Part shown: one piece after another, positions 24,583-35,238 of the stretch
How the letters are laid out: every line of letters starts with the position of its first letter
Position numbering within the stretch: the stretch's first letter is position 1
Source of the DNA: Corythoichthys intestinalis
Lineage: Eukaryota > Chordata > Actinopteri > Syngnathiformes > Syngnathidae
Length of the DNA stretch: 64,000 bases
Assembly (NCBI RefSeq): GCF_030265065.1
Contig: NC_080414.1
Span: forward strand, 19,695,501-19,759,500
Direction of reading: 5' to 3'
Notes under the pieces: model-generated
The model's input: only the letters and a program-made list of their open reading frames with translations
What the model was told of the DNA's origin: nothing
Databases searched by the model: none
Program-made: the position numbers and the translations under genes

Positions 24583-24900
24583 CGTAATTTTTGGACTATA
24601 AGGCGCACCTGACAATAGGCCACCACCCAACAAATTTGACACAAAAACTGCATTTGTTCAGAGATAAGCCGCACTGGAGTATAAGCTGCTGCTGTCCTTA
24701 CTGTATGATGGGATATTTACACCAAAAGATATTAACCAGCAACACTTTATTTGACAGCGGCATCATAAGACTGTCATAAGACCAAATGAACCACCATCAA
24801 GCTTTGAAACAATTGGCTGCAAAGCTTCATTGCTTCAAGTAGTTTCATTTGACCATCACTGCACCCTTGAGGGATTGACTCCTAAAGACCAAATGTGAAG
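24583..24900. repeat. Partial copy of the CCGTAATTTTT element
   Basis: It begins CCGTAATTTTTGGACTATAA and shares the ACACCAAAAGATATTAAC and CACTTTATTTGACAGCGG blocks with 22104-23925. It ends without a right terminus. Confidence 0.5.
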
Positions 24901-24954
24901 TAAGGTTGGCCAACCATGTTTTTGAATAATATCATTGGCTAAACAACTATAAAC

Positions 24955-24957
<3 letters not shown>

Positions 24958-24988
<31 letters not shown>
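24958..24988. repeat. (AT)n microsatellite
   Basis: An AT run followed by a T tract. Confidence 0.85.
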
Positions 24989-25002
<14 letters not shown>

Positions 25003-25145
25003 ACGCAACCCTTCCAGATTCTTTGTTTAACCCATAGCAATGCCCTTGACAACGAAAATGCTTTTCTTCAACAATCTTCGGAAATTACGTCACACAGAGA
25101 ACTGCGAGGGAAGTCCGCCATAGAACAGTATTGCTTCTTGGTAAG

Positions 25146-25362
25146 ATGCCACGGTGGTGTGTGGCGATGTATTGTTCTCAATCTAAAGAAAAGTTGTATG
25201 AGTGGCCAAAGGATAGCAGGGCACATAAATGGACATCTTTCGTTCGCACAAAGCGGATGAATTTCACCCCATCATCAAGTAGTTTTTTTCTGCTACAAAC
25301 ACTTCGAAGATGCCTGCTTCCTCAACCGGTCTGATTATGAACAAGGATTTGCAAAAAAATAA
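25146..25362 (+). pseudogene. THAP zinc-finger ORF with a single frameshift
   Basis: The frame MPRWCVAMYCSQSKEKLYEW matches a THAP domain: C-x4-C, then WPKDSRAHKWTSF. The second half (CYKHFEDACF, with C-x2-H) is in another frame. One extra T in the run at about 25283-25289 explains this. THAP domains bind DNA and occur in P-like, Kolobok and ISL2EU transposases and in host genes. No downstream catalytic part is seen, so this is most likely a transposon first exon. Confidence 0.6.
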
Positions 25363-25414
25363 GTGTGATTTTTGAATAGATGACTGATGACTTTGTCAAA
25401 GCTGAGCCGCCAAC

Positions 25415-25699
25415 TGTTGTGGAATGAACAGTAGAAGCCGAAAGCTAACTCGTGGCAATCCCTGATCATAGTTGTATTGAGTTCATTTTGCCTACACTTA
25501 TAAATCCGTCAAAACTTTTCTTTTATCCCAGGCAATAGTAGGTGGTTTACTTACCTGACATGTTTCGGCGAAACATGTCAGGTAAATAAAAGCTAATGTC
25601 GCTAGCTTCTACTGTTCCTTCCACAACATAATCGGGGATTCGTCAAAACCTTTCATTTATCCCAGGCAATAGTAAGTGGTTTATTTACCTGACATGCTT
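25415..25699. repeat. Inverted and direct repeat cluster with 35-bp hairpin
   Basis: A 15-bp exact palindrome around CGGCG lies at 25551-25585 (arm TTACCTGACATGTTT). About 60 bp at 25507-25565 recurs directly at 25640-25699. The block GGAATGAACAGTAGAAGC near 25421 recurs inverted near 25607. Probably a transposon end or a fold-back element. Confidence 0.55.
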
Positions 25700-26579
25700 C
25701 AAATCATTAAAATAATAACAGTCTATATCTTACCAAGCTAGTAATCTTGATGTGTCTTGTTTCCATTCCATGTCAGGTAGTCTGGGCACATCAGGCATGA
25801 AAATGGGTCAGGGGTTAAAAAGGTGAGAAGGGTGTGGAGGAAATATGTTCCAGTACACTGTACACCCCAACAAAATATTGAGCTCTGTCGACCCACACTG
25901 TGTTTCAGCAGGGCCGTGCAGAGACCGGTGGAGGGGCGGGTGCTCGTAGATCAAAAGGGGCACATGAACAAGTATTTAATACACCTTAAAACAACATAAC
26001 TTCAATTTTAACCAGCTTTAGATAATAATTGGCTGCGACTGTGACATACTTTAATTGGGAGGGGGGCAACAGTGAATAGAAATCAAAACTGTCATCAACA
26101 CTTTCTGGCTGTGACTCAGTCAGTCTGCCTCTTTTCTTCCTTCAACCTCTGCATCAAAACTTCCTTCCTCAACTTGTTCATCTGAGAACAAACCACATCA
26201 GATGGTCACTGAGCCACCAACAGCACAGTTTTCTTAAAACTATTATTTCATTATTATCCATACTTAACAACTCTAGCACCTAATGATTAATAAAGCAATG
26301 ACATAAAAATCTTATAGAAAAATAACATTGTAATTGTGTTTATAATTGTATTTAATACCCGACTATCCTTGCAAACTTGTTCTTACCAGGTCTGCTATTC
26401 ACCCAGCTGATGAGGTATCCACTGCCTTTAGAAGCCTCATCTAACTCCTTTTTTTTATCCCTCAATCTCCCTTCCCTACGACGCATGTCTATGTAATGAA
26501 ATATAAATATTTAAAAAAACAAAAAAACAGACTCCCCGGTGGCTTTTAGTTTTAAAGCTTTCTTAATTTCTTTCTCTCT
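25700..26579. other. Gene-free stretch
   Basis: No ORF or repeat terminus is supported. Confidence 0.35.
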
Positions 26580-26890
26580 CAATAATGATGGAGGTAGATT
26601 TGTGTTTTTATTATTCAATCAAAAAACAAAGTTACTTCTATCAAAAACAAAGTTGCTTCAATCAAAATACAGTATATACTTTTAATCCCCAAAAAGTCAC
26701 TTCAATAAAAAAAAATTGTTTTTGATTGCAAAAATAAATTTGAGACAAAAAAGCATTTGAAAACTATTTTTCTTGATTGAAACAATTTTTTCCATTGAAG
26801 TAATGTTGTTTTGCGTTTGGGCCACATTTTGGCTAGGACATTTGTGTCTTTATTATTCAATCAAATAAGTTGCTTCAAACAAAAATATAT
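26580..26890. repeat. TTGATTGAAG-word repeat, second copy
   Basis: Shares the GGCCACATTTTGGCTAGGAC and ATTATTCAATCAAA blocks with 6160-6720 in the opposite sense. Confidence 0.45.
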
Positions 26891-26904
26891 ATATAAAAAG
26901 AAAA

Positions 26905-27276
26905 ACTTCGCACATGTGTCAATCACCGTTTACCAAAGCCTGAGAGGCTTTGAGTAGACTCACTATGAAGCATTTAATAAAGCCAAGCATTTTCTTACTA
27001 CTTTATTCTTGTTTAAAAATAATTCGGTGGGGCAGTAACATGTTTAGAACTTACCATAATTCTTACATTTTGAAGTGCTTGAAAACCATTTATAAATGAT
27101 ACTTTGGTGAAAAAAGTGAAAAAACATGTCTTATCATGTCGTATCTTTTTTCCAATGTAAAATCTGAATAAATGCATTGAACACGCACAAAAAAATGGGG
27201 GGGGCGCTACTTCGCGGTTTTCATTTATTGCGGCAAGTTCTGGTCCCCATTAACCGCGAAAAACGAGGGATCCCTG
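26905..27276. mobile_element. pogo/Tigger-like element, right-end fragment
   Basis: Matches the interior of 16920-19958 (AGTAACATGTTTA, CATTTTGAAGTGCTT). It ends AAACGAGGGATCCCTG before TA. Confidence 0.6.
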
Positions 27277-28594
27277 TATTTCTGAAAAGCTTTAAGAAGC
27301 AGGACTCATTCCCACAACTCGTCGGGCCGGTGTTGTGCCGACACCGGCCGACAGCTCAAATCCAAGCCGAAAATAACGCATCTCCGGCGGACGACGGGAG
27401 CGATGTGAGGCGCCCCCTCCATCCGAGAGCATGCCGCTTAATTTGACTCAACAGTGTGTTTCTTCGTTTATATTCCCGCTATATACACAAGCTTGACGCC
27501 AATTTAACGGGAGCTATTTTTTTTCATGGGAGATTTGGCTACCTCTGGCAGTGTTCAACGCAAGCTGCAACGAATGGCAGTAACTTTTTTATATCGCAAA
27601 ATGTGAAAACGATTGAAACCATTACTCACCAAATTCAATCTGCTGGCAAATACAGGCAAGTGTGTATGCTGCGCTCTGGTCTGCCCCGGTGTGGATAAGG
27701 CCTGCTTTTTTTTCCGCAGCTTTGCAATGCAACCAAAGGCTCTCCGAGCACTCCATGTAAGGAGTGCGTGCGTTTGGAATAATGGAACGCAGCTTGGACC
27801 AATGATTGGTTCTCGTCAGCGAAGCATCTAGAAGGATTTGCTGTGTTCTTAAGTGCTCAGTTTACGTACTAAGTTAATCACATGATGATAATAATAATTA
27901 AATAAAACCTCCCGACCCCCCCCCCCCCCTCCCAAAAAGAATTTCTCCTCGGATCTACGCAATTCACGTAGGTCGCCCTTTTTGACTTCAAAACGGCGAA
28001 TTTCGCCAAAAGGTGAGAGATTTTCATGCCTGGCACATTGTTTGCATCCTGATTAGCATCTGGCTAATACATGTACGGTCCAACATAAAATTCCAACCTC
28101 CTCCTCTTCCTCCAACTCTTCAAAAACTTGGATCTCCTCACTTGCGCTCGATCTACCGCTTATATCGCTGTTTGAATCATTGTTTGAAGGGCTTTGTATG
28201 ACGGCCGTTTGGAGCGCTGCCCATCGCTGTTCTCGGTGTGACGTATCACTTCCGAGTTCGTCCCCTTTCAGGCTCGAACTTCGGAAACATGATTATTTTG
28301 TCAAATATACAACATATAAATTATTTTTTCATTGGTTGGACAATGTTTAATTACTTTAATTGTAACCCTATTTGGCATTTTAAGAAATTACTTCACATTT
28401 GGTCTTTAATACAAGTTGATATGCTGCTATTGACAGTCAACCTGTTCTGCCACCTGCTGTCAACACTGTTGTTGTCCAATATGCCTCGTAGCATGCATTC
28501 CAGCACTTCAAATGTTAATCAAAATTCATTGTCTGACCTCATTATTTCTTCAGTTACTTTTCCAATTGTTTCATAATTTCTATTTAGGGTATTT
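27277..28594. other. Gene-free stretch, partly repeat
   Basis: A GC-rich patch at 27310-27440 has no recognisable coding content. The block near 28430-28510 (CCACCTGCTGTCAA, GCATGCATT) recurs at 23370-23430. No gene is supported. Confidence 0.4.
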
Positions 28595-28900
28595 GGTAAC
28601 ACTTTATTTGACAGTGGCGCCATAAGACTATCATAAGACCATCATAATTATGACATGACACTGTCATGAGCATTAATAAATGCTGATGACATATCATTTT
28701 GTGTCATCTGGCAAATGATCTCACTTATCAATGGATGCAAAAGATCCGAGCTGGACATAAATGGAGTTAGACATAATTTGCCGGATGACACTTAATGACA
28801 TCTGTCATATGCATTCATAATTGCCCATGATAGTGTCATGTCATAATTATGACAGTCTTATGGCAGTCTTATGACACCCCTGTCAAAAAAAAGTGTTACC
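28595..28900. mobile_element. Palindromic MITE, family CACTTTATTTGA (copy 3)
   Basis: The ends GGTAACACTTTATTTGACAG and AAAGTGTTACC are inverted copies, with mirrored interiors. Confidence 0.7.
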
Positions 28901-29010
28901 TATTAATCCAATCAATCAAAAAATAAGCTGCACTGGACTGTAAGCCGCAGGAAAAGAGGGAAAAAAGTTGCGGTTTATCGTCCGAAAATGACATTAATCT
29001 TCCATATCAA

Positions 29011-32000
29011 CTACAAAGCTGTGCTTTCGCCTCGTTTTTCTTCGTCTTGGTAACCACTGCTAATCCTCCTGAAACGGACAATAAAAAAGTAATGTTTCAC
29101 AAAAATGCTTTTGTTTGTTGTTTTTGCAGTGACAGTCAGCTCGCCTTTGCTCAGCGTGGTCCTGAAGTTCTGCGTTGAGGGTCTCCGGCAGCAGCAGACA
29201 GAGGCCTGCCCCACTCGCAGGTATGAGGCCATACACCAACATGGGGATTGCGTCATGGTGGACGGCCAGGAGCCTTATCAGGGGAGATAGAATTCCTCCC
29301 ACACGTGCGCACACGGAACTCAGACCGACGCCGCTCTGCCTAGCAACATAGAAAGACAACAACATTCCAAAGCCAATAGAAAATATCTGATTTTATGTCT
29401 TTATTATTATTGTGTATTTATTCATTTCTTGTCTAAACTAGTGAAACTAATGAAATCTTGGAGGTAACGTACCTTACCTTAGCGTCGTGGGGTACAGTTC
29501 CGCTGTGTACACATACAAGATGATGAAACAGCTAGTCGATGTAAATTTCCCAAGTACAGCGATTACCGTTGAAACAACAGGAAGGTCTGAAGCAACAAAT
29601 TGGGAGCAAAATTTATTGAGACAAACACCGCAAATAGAGTAAATTGCCGTTAACGTTACCTTTAGGCACAGCGATGATGCAGAGGCAAGCGAGCCCTCCG
29701 GACAATAACAAAAAGGTCTCGCATCGTTTCCTTCCGAAGCGCCCGATTAGTGGTAAAGCACCCAAACGTGCGGGAAGTTCCACCAAGCCAAAGATCAACT
29801 GCGTGAGGTAGATGTTCAACCCAAAGTTGCCTACGTTCAGGCTTAGGCCATAGTACATCATGCTGATTCCAAACCTAGCGTATGCATTCAGTTATATTTT
29901 TTTTCTTCAACTCTGATATTAAAACAGCTGTTAAATGCTCACCAAAGGTAGCCCATGATTAGTGCTCGTTTTCTCAAATAGGAAATCCTAAAGATGTCCA
30001 ATAGGCTGCCTCTGTTGGGCGTCTGATCCACCTCCATCTGGACACACAGATACAATTATGGTAACCTATTTTTCGGTCTATAAGTCGCACCTGCCAAGAA
30101 TGAACAACGAAGAGGGGAAAAAAACATATATAAGCCGCACTGGAGTATAAGTCGAATTTTGGGGAGGTCCTTTTATTTAATCAGAGACCAAGCACAAACA
30201 TTATTCAATGGTACCTCTACTTACGAAATGATTGGTTCTGGAAGTAGTTTCTTAACTTGAAAGTTCTGCGTTTTCCATGTAAATGCCCTAATTCGTTAAA
30301 TCCATAAATATTTCTTGATGAATAAAAAAATCAAAACATGTAACAAATAAACGTTACAATTATATTATTGCACAATAAAAATTCGAGTTATGCATAATGT
30401 AAAAAAGCAAGAATAGAGTAAAGAATAAAAGTTAATACTCATTTCTTAGCCAATTGGATGCCAGGAATGCTAGGCAATAGACCCTACTCACCTACGTCAC
30501 AAAATGACGTGTCGCTGTATCCGGCCGCCATATTGTTCGTCAATTTTTAGACCTATTATCAATGGTTTCAATTAGTCGTGCAAGTTATAGAGCAATTCAT
30601 GGAAGCCCCGGTGTTATCTGATGCTGTAAACTCATTGGATGCGTTGCATAAAAGGCGTTATGTGGAAAAGCTTCAGTTTATCCATTCGCCAGATCCATAT
30701 TTGATGCCTAAATCGATCTTTTTCGACCCGCTATCTTCGCCGTCTCTGCCTAACATCTGCTACCCTGATATTTACAATTATCTTGTCCACACAAAATCAG
30801 CCTATTCTCACGGAAGTTTGAAAAACTTTAAGAGCTTGGAGGCTTATAAATACTTCGTTGCTGGTTGGGTGAAACAGGTCCTCGTCCACGAAAATTCGGC
30901 AGGAATCTATCTTGTGCTCGGGAAGGTGAGTTACGAAATTTTCAATTCAAAATCTTTTGTTCTTGCTAACATCCACTGTCAAGTCTAATGTATTTCATGT
31001 CATTTGTCAATGGAGCTAGGGCTTTTAATATTTATATGGCGACAATCAATATAAAAAAAAAGTTGAATGCGACGCGTCAAGGATAGGTGCATATTGGACT
31101 ATTTCTTCAATAAAATACACAACTGTGTCTGCCTCATTTGCAAAGAGATAGTCGCGGAAGATACGCAACGAGGAATTAAAGCAACTTGAAGCTAATTTCA
31201 TTTCACAGCAGCAGTATTTCGCAAGAGCCTGAGGGTCGAAAGAGAACGCCACAAAGGCGAGATTGTTGAAATTATGAATAAAAAAAAAATAATAATAAAG
31301 CAAATGTGACACACAGAAGGGCTTGCTAAAATTTCTTTAAATGTATTGTTCTACGTAAATCGGCCCAGGTAGCCCCCCACATTTTTACCACACCAAATCT
31401 GGCCCCCTTTGCAAAAAGTTTGGACACCCCTGTTTAACTGATGATCCGTAGACAAGGCCAGCTTCTTTCACTTGTTACCAGCTAAATATTATTCAAAAAA
31501 TAAGGATGGTGGAAGAAATAAGCATCTTGAATTTGAAACGGTATGTTGTCGGCGATTAGCCTAGCAATGTTGTCAGCCCCAAACCCTCTAAATATATATT
31601 AAATGCATCTTACCAGATATAAAATGACTACTACATAATCTGTGGTAATCGTTTGGAGCCCAGTTTTCTCGTCGAATTGCAGCAGTCCATCTTGCTCTCC
31701 TCTCCGGGTCTCTCGGAATACGGTAGAATCTCAAGTCTCTCCGTCTATCTTCTCTGTTATTGCAACCGACCGCCACACACGCCTTCACCATTTTGATTAT
31801 TAATGTTAACGAGCAGAAAAACACGCCATAATAGGAGGAATTTACGTAGCGGTAATTTATCAACAACGACGAGTTGACGGACAATATGGCACGGGGGCGT
31901 GGTTGTGACGTCATGTGAGTAGGTTCTATAGCCAATGGCAGAGCAGCTATAAGTACAGTATGTTACGTTCAGTAAACTCTAGGAGATGCAAGTACCAGCC

Positions 32001-34743
32001 ATATTGTATTTTTGCCTTTCTTATCCTGAAATTTCTTTCTTAACAAGAGGCAATATTTTCCCGTTGAAGCATGTCTTAACCTGAAAATGTAGACATTCTT
32101 AAGTAGAGGTACCACTGTTCCTTACAGTAGTAATAAAACAGAGAACAAAGTGCTAAATAGGTGCCTGTTAACATATTAACAGTTATTTAGATAACGTTAA
32201 ACAAAAAAAAACTCCTGATCTCACTTTAAATCACTACCAAATCCATTCAAGTCTTCACCTTTAGTGTCACTTTTGAACAACTGCACCAACTTGAAGTAGA
32301 GGGCATGCCTCGAGTGTGAGTATCAATATATAAATCACTATCAGTCCAACTATGAAAAAATGTGCGACTTATAGTCCGGAAAATACGGTTATCATTTAAA
32401 CTCATTTAACAGTGCTATCTTATGAGTTCAAGTTACTTTATTTATTTTTTTAAATATCAATCAATATTTTCATTTTACAGCACAATAATCATGACTGACA
32501 AGCTTCCATTAGTGTGCTTGTTAAAAACTTCTGATTCATTCCAATTAAATTTAATCTTATATATAGTTATACCAATGTACTATATTTTCTGGACTATAAG
32601 CATCACTTTTCATCATAGTGACTGTTCATACTGCAGGTCTTAATGCACAATTCCGAATTTTTGTCATAACCCATTTTTTTTTTTTTTTGCGTGCCCATTC
32701 AGACAGCCTTTGTCTATTGAGCCCGTTCAATTTTTAGTCTTAAATTCAAAGTTTTAAATGGATAGATAGAACGCATGCAAACACTTGATGCGGTGCGTCA
32801 GTTCGCCCCGACTCGGCCATGTAAGCAATACTGAAATACTGCTTATTTGGCGCACGGAAAGAAAACCGAGCATTATCTGGCTGATCCTTTTCTTCATTTT
32901 ATTTATTTTTTTTATGACTGTGGTCAAGCCCGTCTCTTGCGTAAAAGCCGAGTTATAGCTAAGCGCTAACGCTAATGCACAGCTGTCGCTGCCGTCCTGC
33001 CTGCCGCTCTCGCTCTTTGCTGACGTAATTGCTGCATGAAGTCCGATTTGGGAGACTTGACAGTTTAGACCGCCGCTACATTCTGGAAAAATGTGGCCGG
33101 ATCGGATTTAAACCACATACGAAAGTGAGTCGGATCGGATTTGAAATGGTCCACTTCTATGCGACTTGTCCCGTTCAGACTGTCAACCTAATGCCTCACT
33201 CGAGTTGGAAAAACACAAAAAAAATCAGATTTGTGCTTGAAGACCTCTGGTCTGAAACTAGCCTTACAGTCCAAAAAATACTGCAATCTGCTTAGGACCT
33301 AGAGTGTCTCACCACCATTTACTCATTGGCTGAGAAGAAAATTTTAATTTTAACAAATCAGATTTCAGATTTGATTTAAGTATTTACTAAAATATGAAAA
33401 AATAGTGCAGCTGACCTTGTCAAGTAGATCTTGCGACACCTCCCTCCCGTTGACTTTTGCTGCTCTTCGCACCTCCTTCACGGCTTCCTCCTTTCTGCCT
33501 TGAGTCATGAGCCAGCGAGCAGATTCTGGAAGAATCCTGACCCGTTGAAATATACAAAAGCTTAGCTTTACTTTTTTCTCACTCAGATTTGATAAATGCA
33601 TGCCTAAGTGCCACATGATGATGGTATAGACCAGTAAAATATGGCCAGGACAAGAAGAAGGGGGCAGTAGAGGGCCAGTTGGAGGATCCTCCAATCCCGG
33701 ATCAAATAGGCGAGACCGGCCAACAGCACGAGACCGATGGGATAAAAACTGTGACTGACGATGGTGCAGAAGGCAAACTTTGAAGATTCGCACCACTCGC
33801 CACCTTCAGCAAAACATAAAACTTCATATAAAAACAACTCAGCAATCAAGTTTTGGTAATGAAATCAAAATCTGTTCCAGTCCCAAAACTTCCGAGGGCA
33901 ATTTTGTTCAACAGCAAAATCTAATGGTGTCCTGGCCACCTGCCACTCACCTATGACAAATGCGTTGGCGAGGATTCCCGCTACAGACACTCCACACAGA
34001 AACTTGAGAACAATGTAAACGTAGACGTTGGGAGAGAAAGCGACAGCGACGGCAAACAAGAGCAGAAGAAGATGGGCGAGGAGGACCACTAAGCGGCGAC
34101 CGAACCTAAAAAATATAAACAATACAACAATATAAATCTCTTGTTTTTCCGGAAACTTTTAGCAATGCAAAGTAGTTGTACCTATCAGCCATTGAGCCCG
34201 ACACAAGAGCTCCAATCAGAAGTCCGGCCATGTAAATAGACTGAGACACCTCAATCAAGGTGCTTCTGTCACACACCAGATTAAACTGATGGTTGAGGCC
34301 AAAAGAAAGAGTGCGTGAGTCCCAGGTGAACCTAACAACTGAAATATTGACTCCCCTCTTCTCACCTCTGTCACAATGCTGGACGCCCCACTTGGCAACT
34401 CAAACTGGGATCCATTGAGGCAATTCGTGGTGGAGTTTAGGCCGTACATCTCGATGGTCTCCAGGTCTGAGTCGACCGGCGTGAACATGCGGCAACTCTG
34501 GAAACTTCCATCTGGATTTTTGGGGATGGTGAGCTCCTTCTGCCTCTCCAGAGTCAAGTTAGCATCCACCCGATGCAAGATCCAGTCAGTGTCGCAGTAG
34601 TTCGGGAAGTCAAGGCCCGTGAATACGTGGCCGATAGTGTCGAAGGCGATGAAAACACTCGGGACGCACAAGGTCGCTACCAGGCGCTTCTGGAACACAC
34701 CGAATTCGCCGATCTCCTTGAGGATGACTGCGAAGGTGCTCAT
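29011..34743 (-). CDS. slc22a13: SLC22A13-like organic anion transporter, copy B (10 coding exons)
   Basis: Exons in transcript order: 34743-34366, 34285-34182, 34105-33951, 33803-33632, 33536-33416, 30037-29943, 29874-29660, 29586-29478, 29339-29145 and 29068-29011. Exons 1-9 have exactly the same lengths as in copy A (378, 104, 155, 172, 121, 95, 215, 109, 195). The last exon is longer (58 against 37 nt), giving 533 aa. By my count exon 1 differs from copy A at about 25 of 126 residues, so this is a tandem duplicate that is not very recent. The product is the same 12-helix carrier with MFS loop motifs DRFGRR and GRFGRKR and the large glycosylated first loop. An in-frame ATG 24 nt upstream (MPSSELFT) exists, but I chose 34743 because copy A begins there and a splice acceptor probably lies between. 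The last intron appears to start with GC instead of GT. Intron 5 (3.4 kb) holds nested transposons. The a/b paralogue assignment is not decided here. Confidence 0.93.
30599..30925 (+). pseudogene. YqaJ-nuclease-like protein, first exon remnant
   Basis: An open frame reads [20 protein letters not shown] and later [20 protein letters not shown], then [21 protein letters not shown] recall this pattern from the N-terminal part of YqaJ-domain proteins abundant in fish and cnidarian genomes. The exon ends at a clear donor, but no further exon follows because the element is internally deleted. Confidence 0.5.
31038..31432 (+). mobile_element. hAT (GTF2IRD2-like) fragment nested in the THAP/YqaJ element
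   Basis: It matches 15195-15663, including the [18 protein letters not shown] reading and the right end TTTGGACACCCCTG. The left end is missing. Confidence 0.7.
31614..31791 (-). pseudogene. THAP domain first exon of a DNA transposase
   Basis: It starts [20 protein letters not shown]. The full C-x4-C ... C-x2-H ligand set is present (C5, C10, then CSSH). The 178-nt exon ends at donor CTG|GTAAGA. The same exon, with the same length and donor, is at 41700-41877. The remaining transposase exons are absent. Confidence 0.75.
32390..33415. other. Rest of copy B intron 5, repeat-like
   Basis: The stretch 33030-33260 (GGATCGGATTTGAAATGG, GTTCAGACTGTCAAC) looks like part of a dispersed repeat. No gene is seen. 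Confidence 0.35.
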
Positions 34744-34799
34744 GGTGAAGAGCTCGCTGGAGGGCACAAAACATGCAGAGGAAAATATTTTTCATCCCA

Positions 34800-35238
34800 A
34801 TGTTAATAATTAAACTAAAGTGTCTTTTTTATCATGCAAATCTGCAGTACCATGCAAGAAAAGAAAACCCATTGACACCCTCCTTCAATTTAGTTTTTTT
34901 GTAAGAGTTAAAACTGTAATGTATTAACATGTGGGGACAAAATCCAATTGGCACTAAGCCCTTCTATAACTGACGTAGCAATCAAACAAAAATGTCACAA
35001 AATTCCACTTTGAAGGGGTCAAGTTAGGTCAGTTAGCTTTGTAAATAGCGCCAATCCATCACAAGGGTAACGAACAATATACACTATTTTTCATGAATTG
35101 TTATTTTATCAGCTTGCAAAACAATTTGCATTAAAATGTGCAGAAATTTCTTTTTCAAGCTTTTTTACTGATATTTTCTGCGTTCCTTGGCAACAGCTGA
35201 ATTGTCATTCATATGTGGCTGCCTGACTGATAAATTAA
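34800..35238. other. Intergenic stretch upstream of copy B
   Basis: Probably contains the promoter of SLC22A13 copy B. No TATA box or repeat end is clearly identified. Confidence 0.35.

Larger units (their letters stand above)
30480..31926. mobile_element. Internally deleted two-gene DNA transposon (YqaJ-like + THAP), ISL2EU-like
   Basis: The inverted ends are GACCCTACTCACCTACGTCA and GAACCTACTCACATGACGTC, with the word CCATATTGT mirrored 40-60 bp further in. From the left runs an exon (about 30599-30925) with [19 protein letters not shown] and [16 protein letters not shown], ending in a donor AAG|GTGAGT. It resembles the start of YqaJ-type nuclease proteins of fish. From the right, on the minus strand, runs a THAP exon (31791-31614). 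ISL2EU elements are known to encode a THAP transposase and a YqaJ nuclease, so I infer that superfamily. The middle of both genes is lost, and a hAT fragment lies between them. Confidence 0.55.
30062..32389. mobile_element. MITE-like element in copy B intron 5 (ends CTATAAGTCGCAC)
   Basis: The left end TTTTTCGGTCTATAAGTCGC and right end GCGACTTATAGTCCGGAAAA are inverted. A THAP/YqaJ element (30480-31926) is nested inside. It lies in intron 5 of SLC22A13 copy B. Confidence 0.55.
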
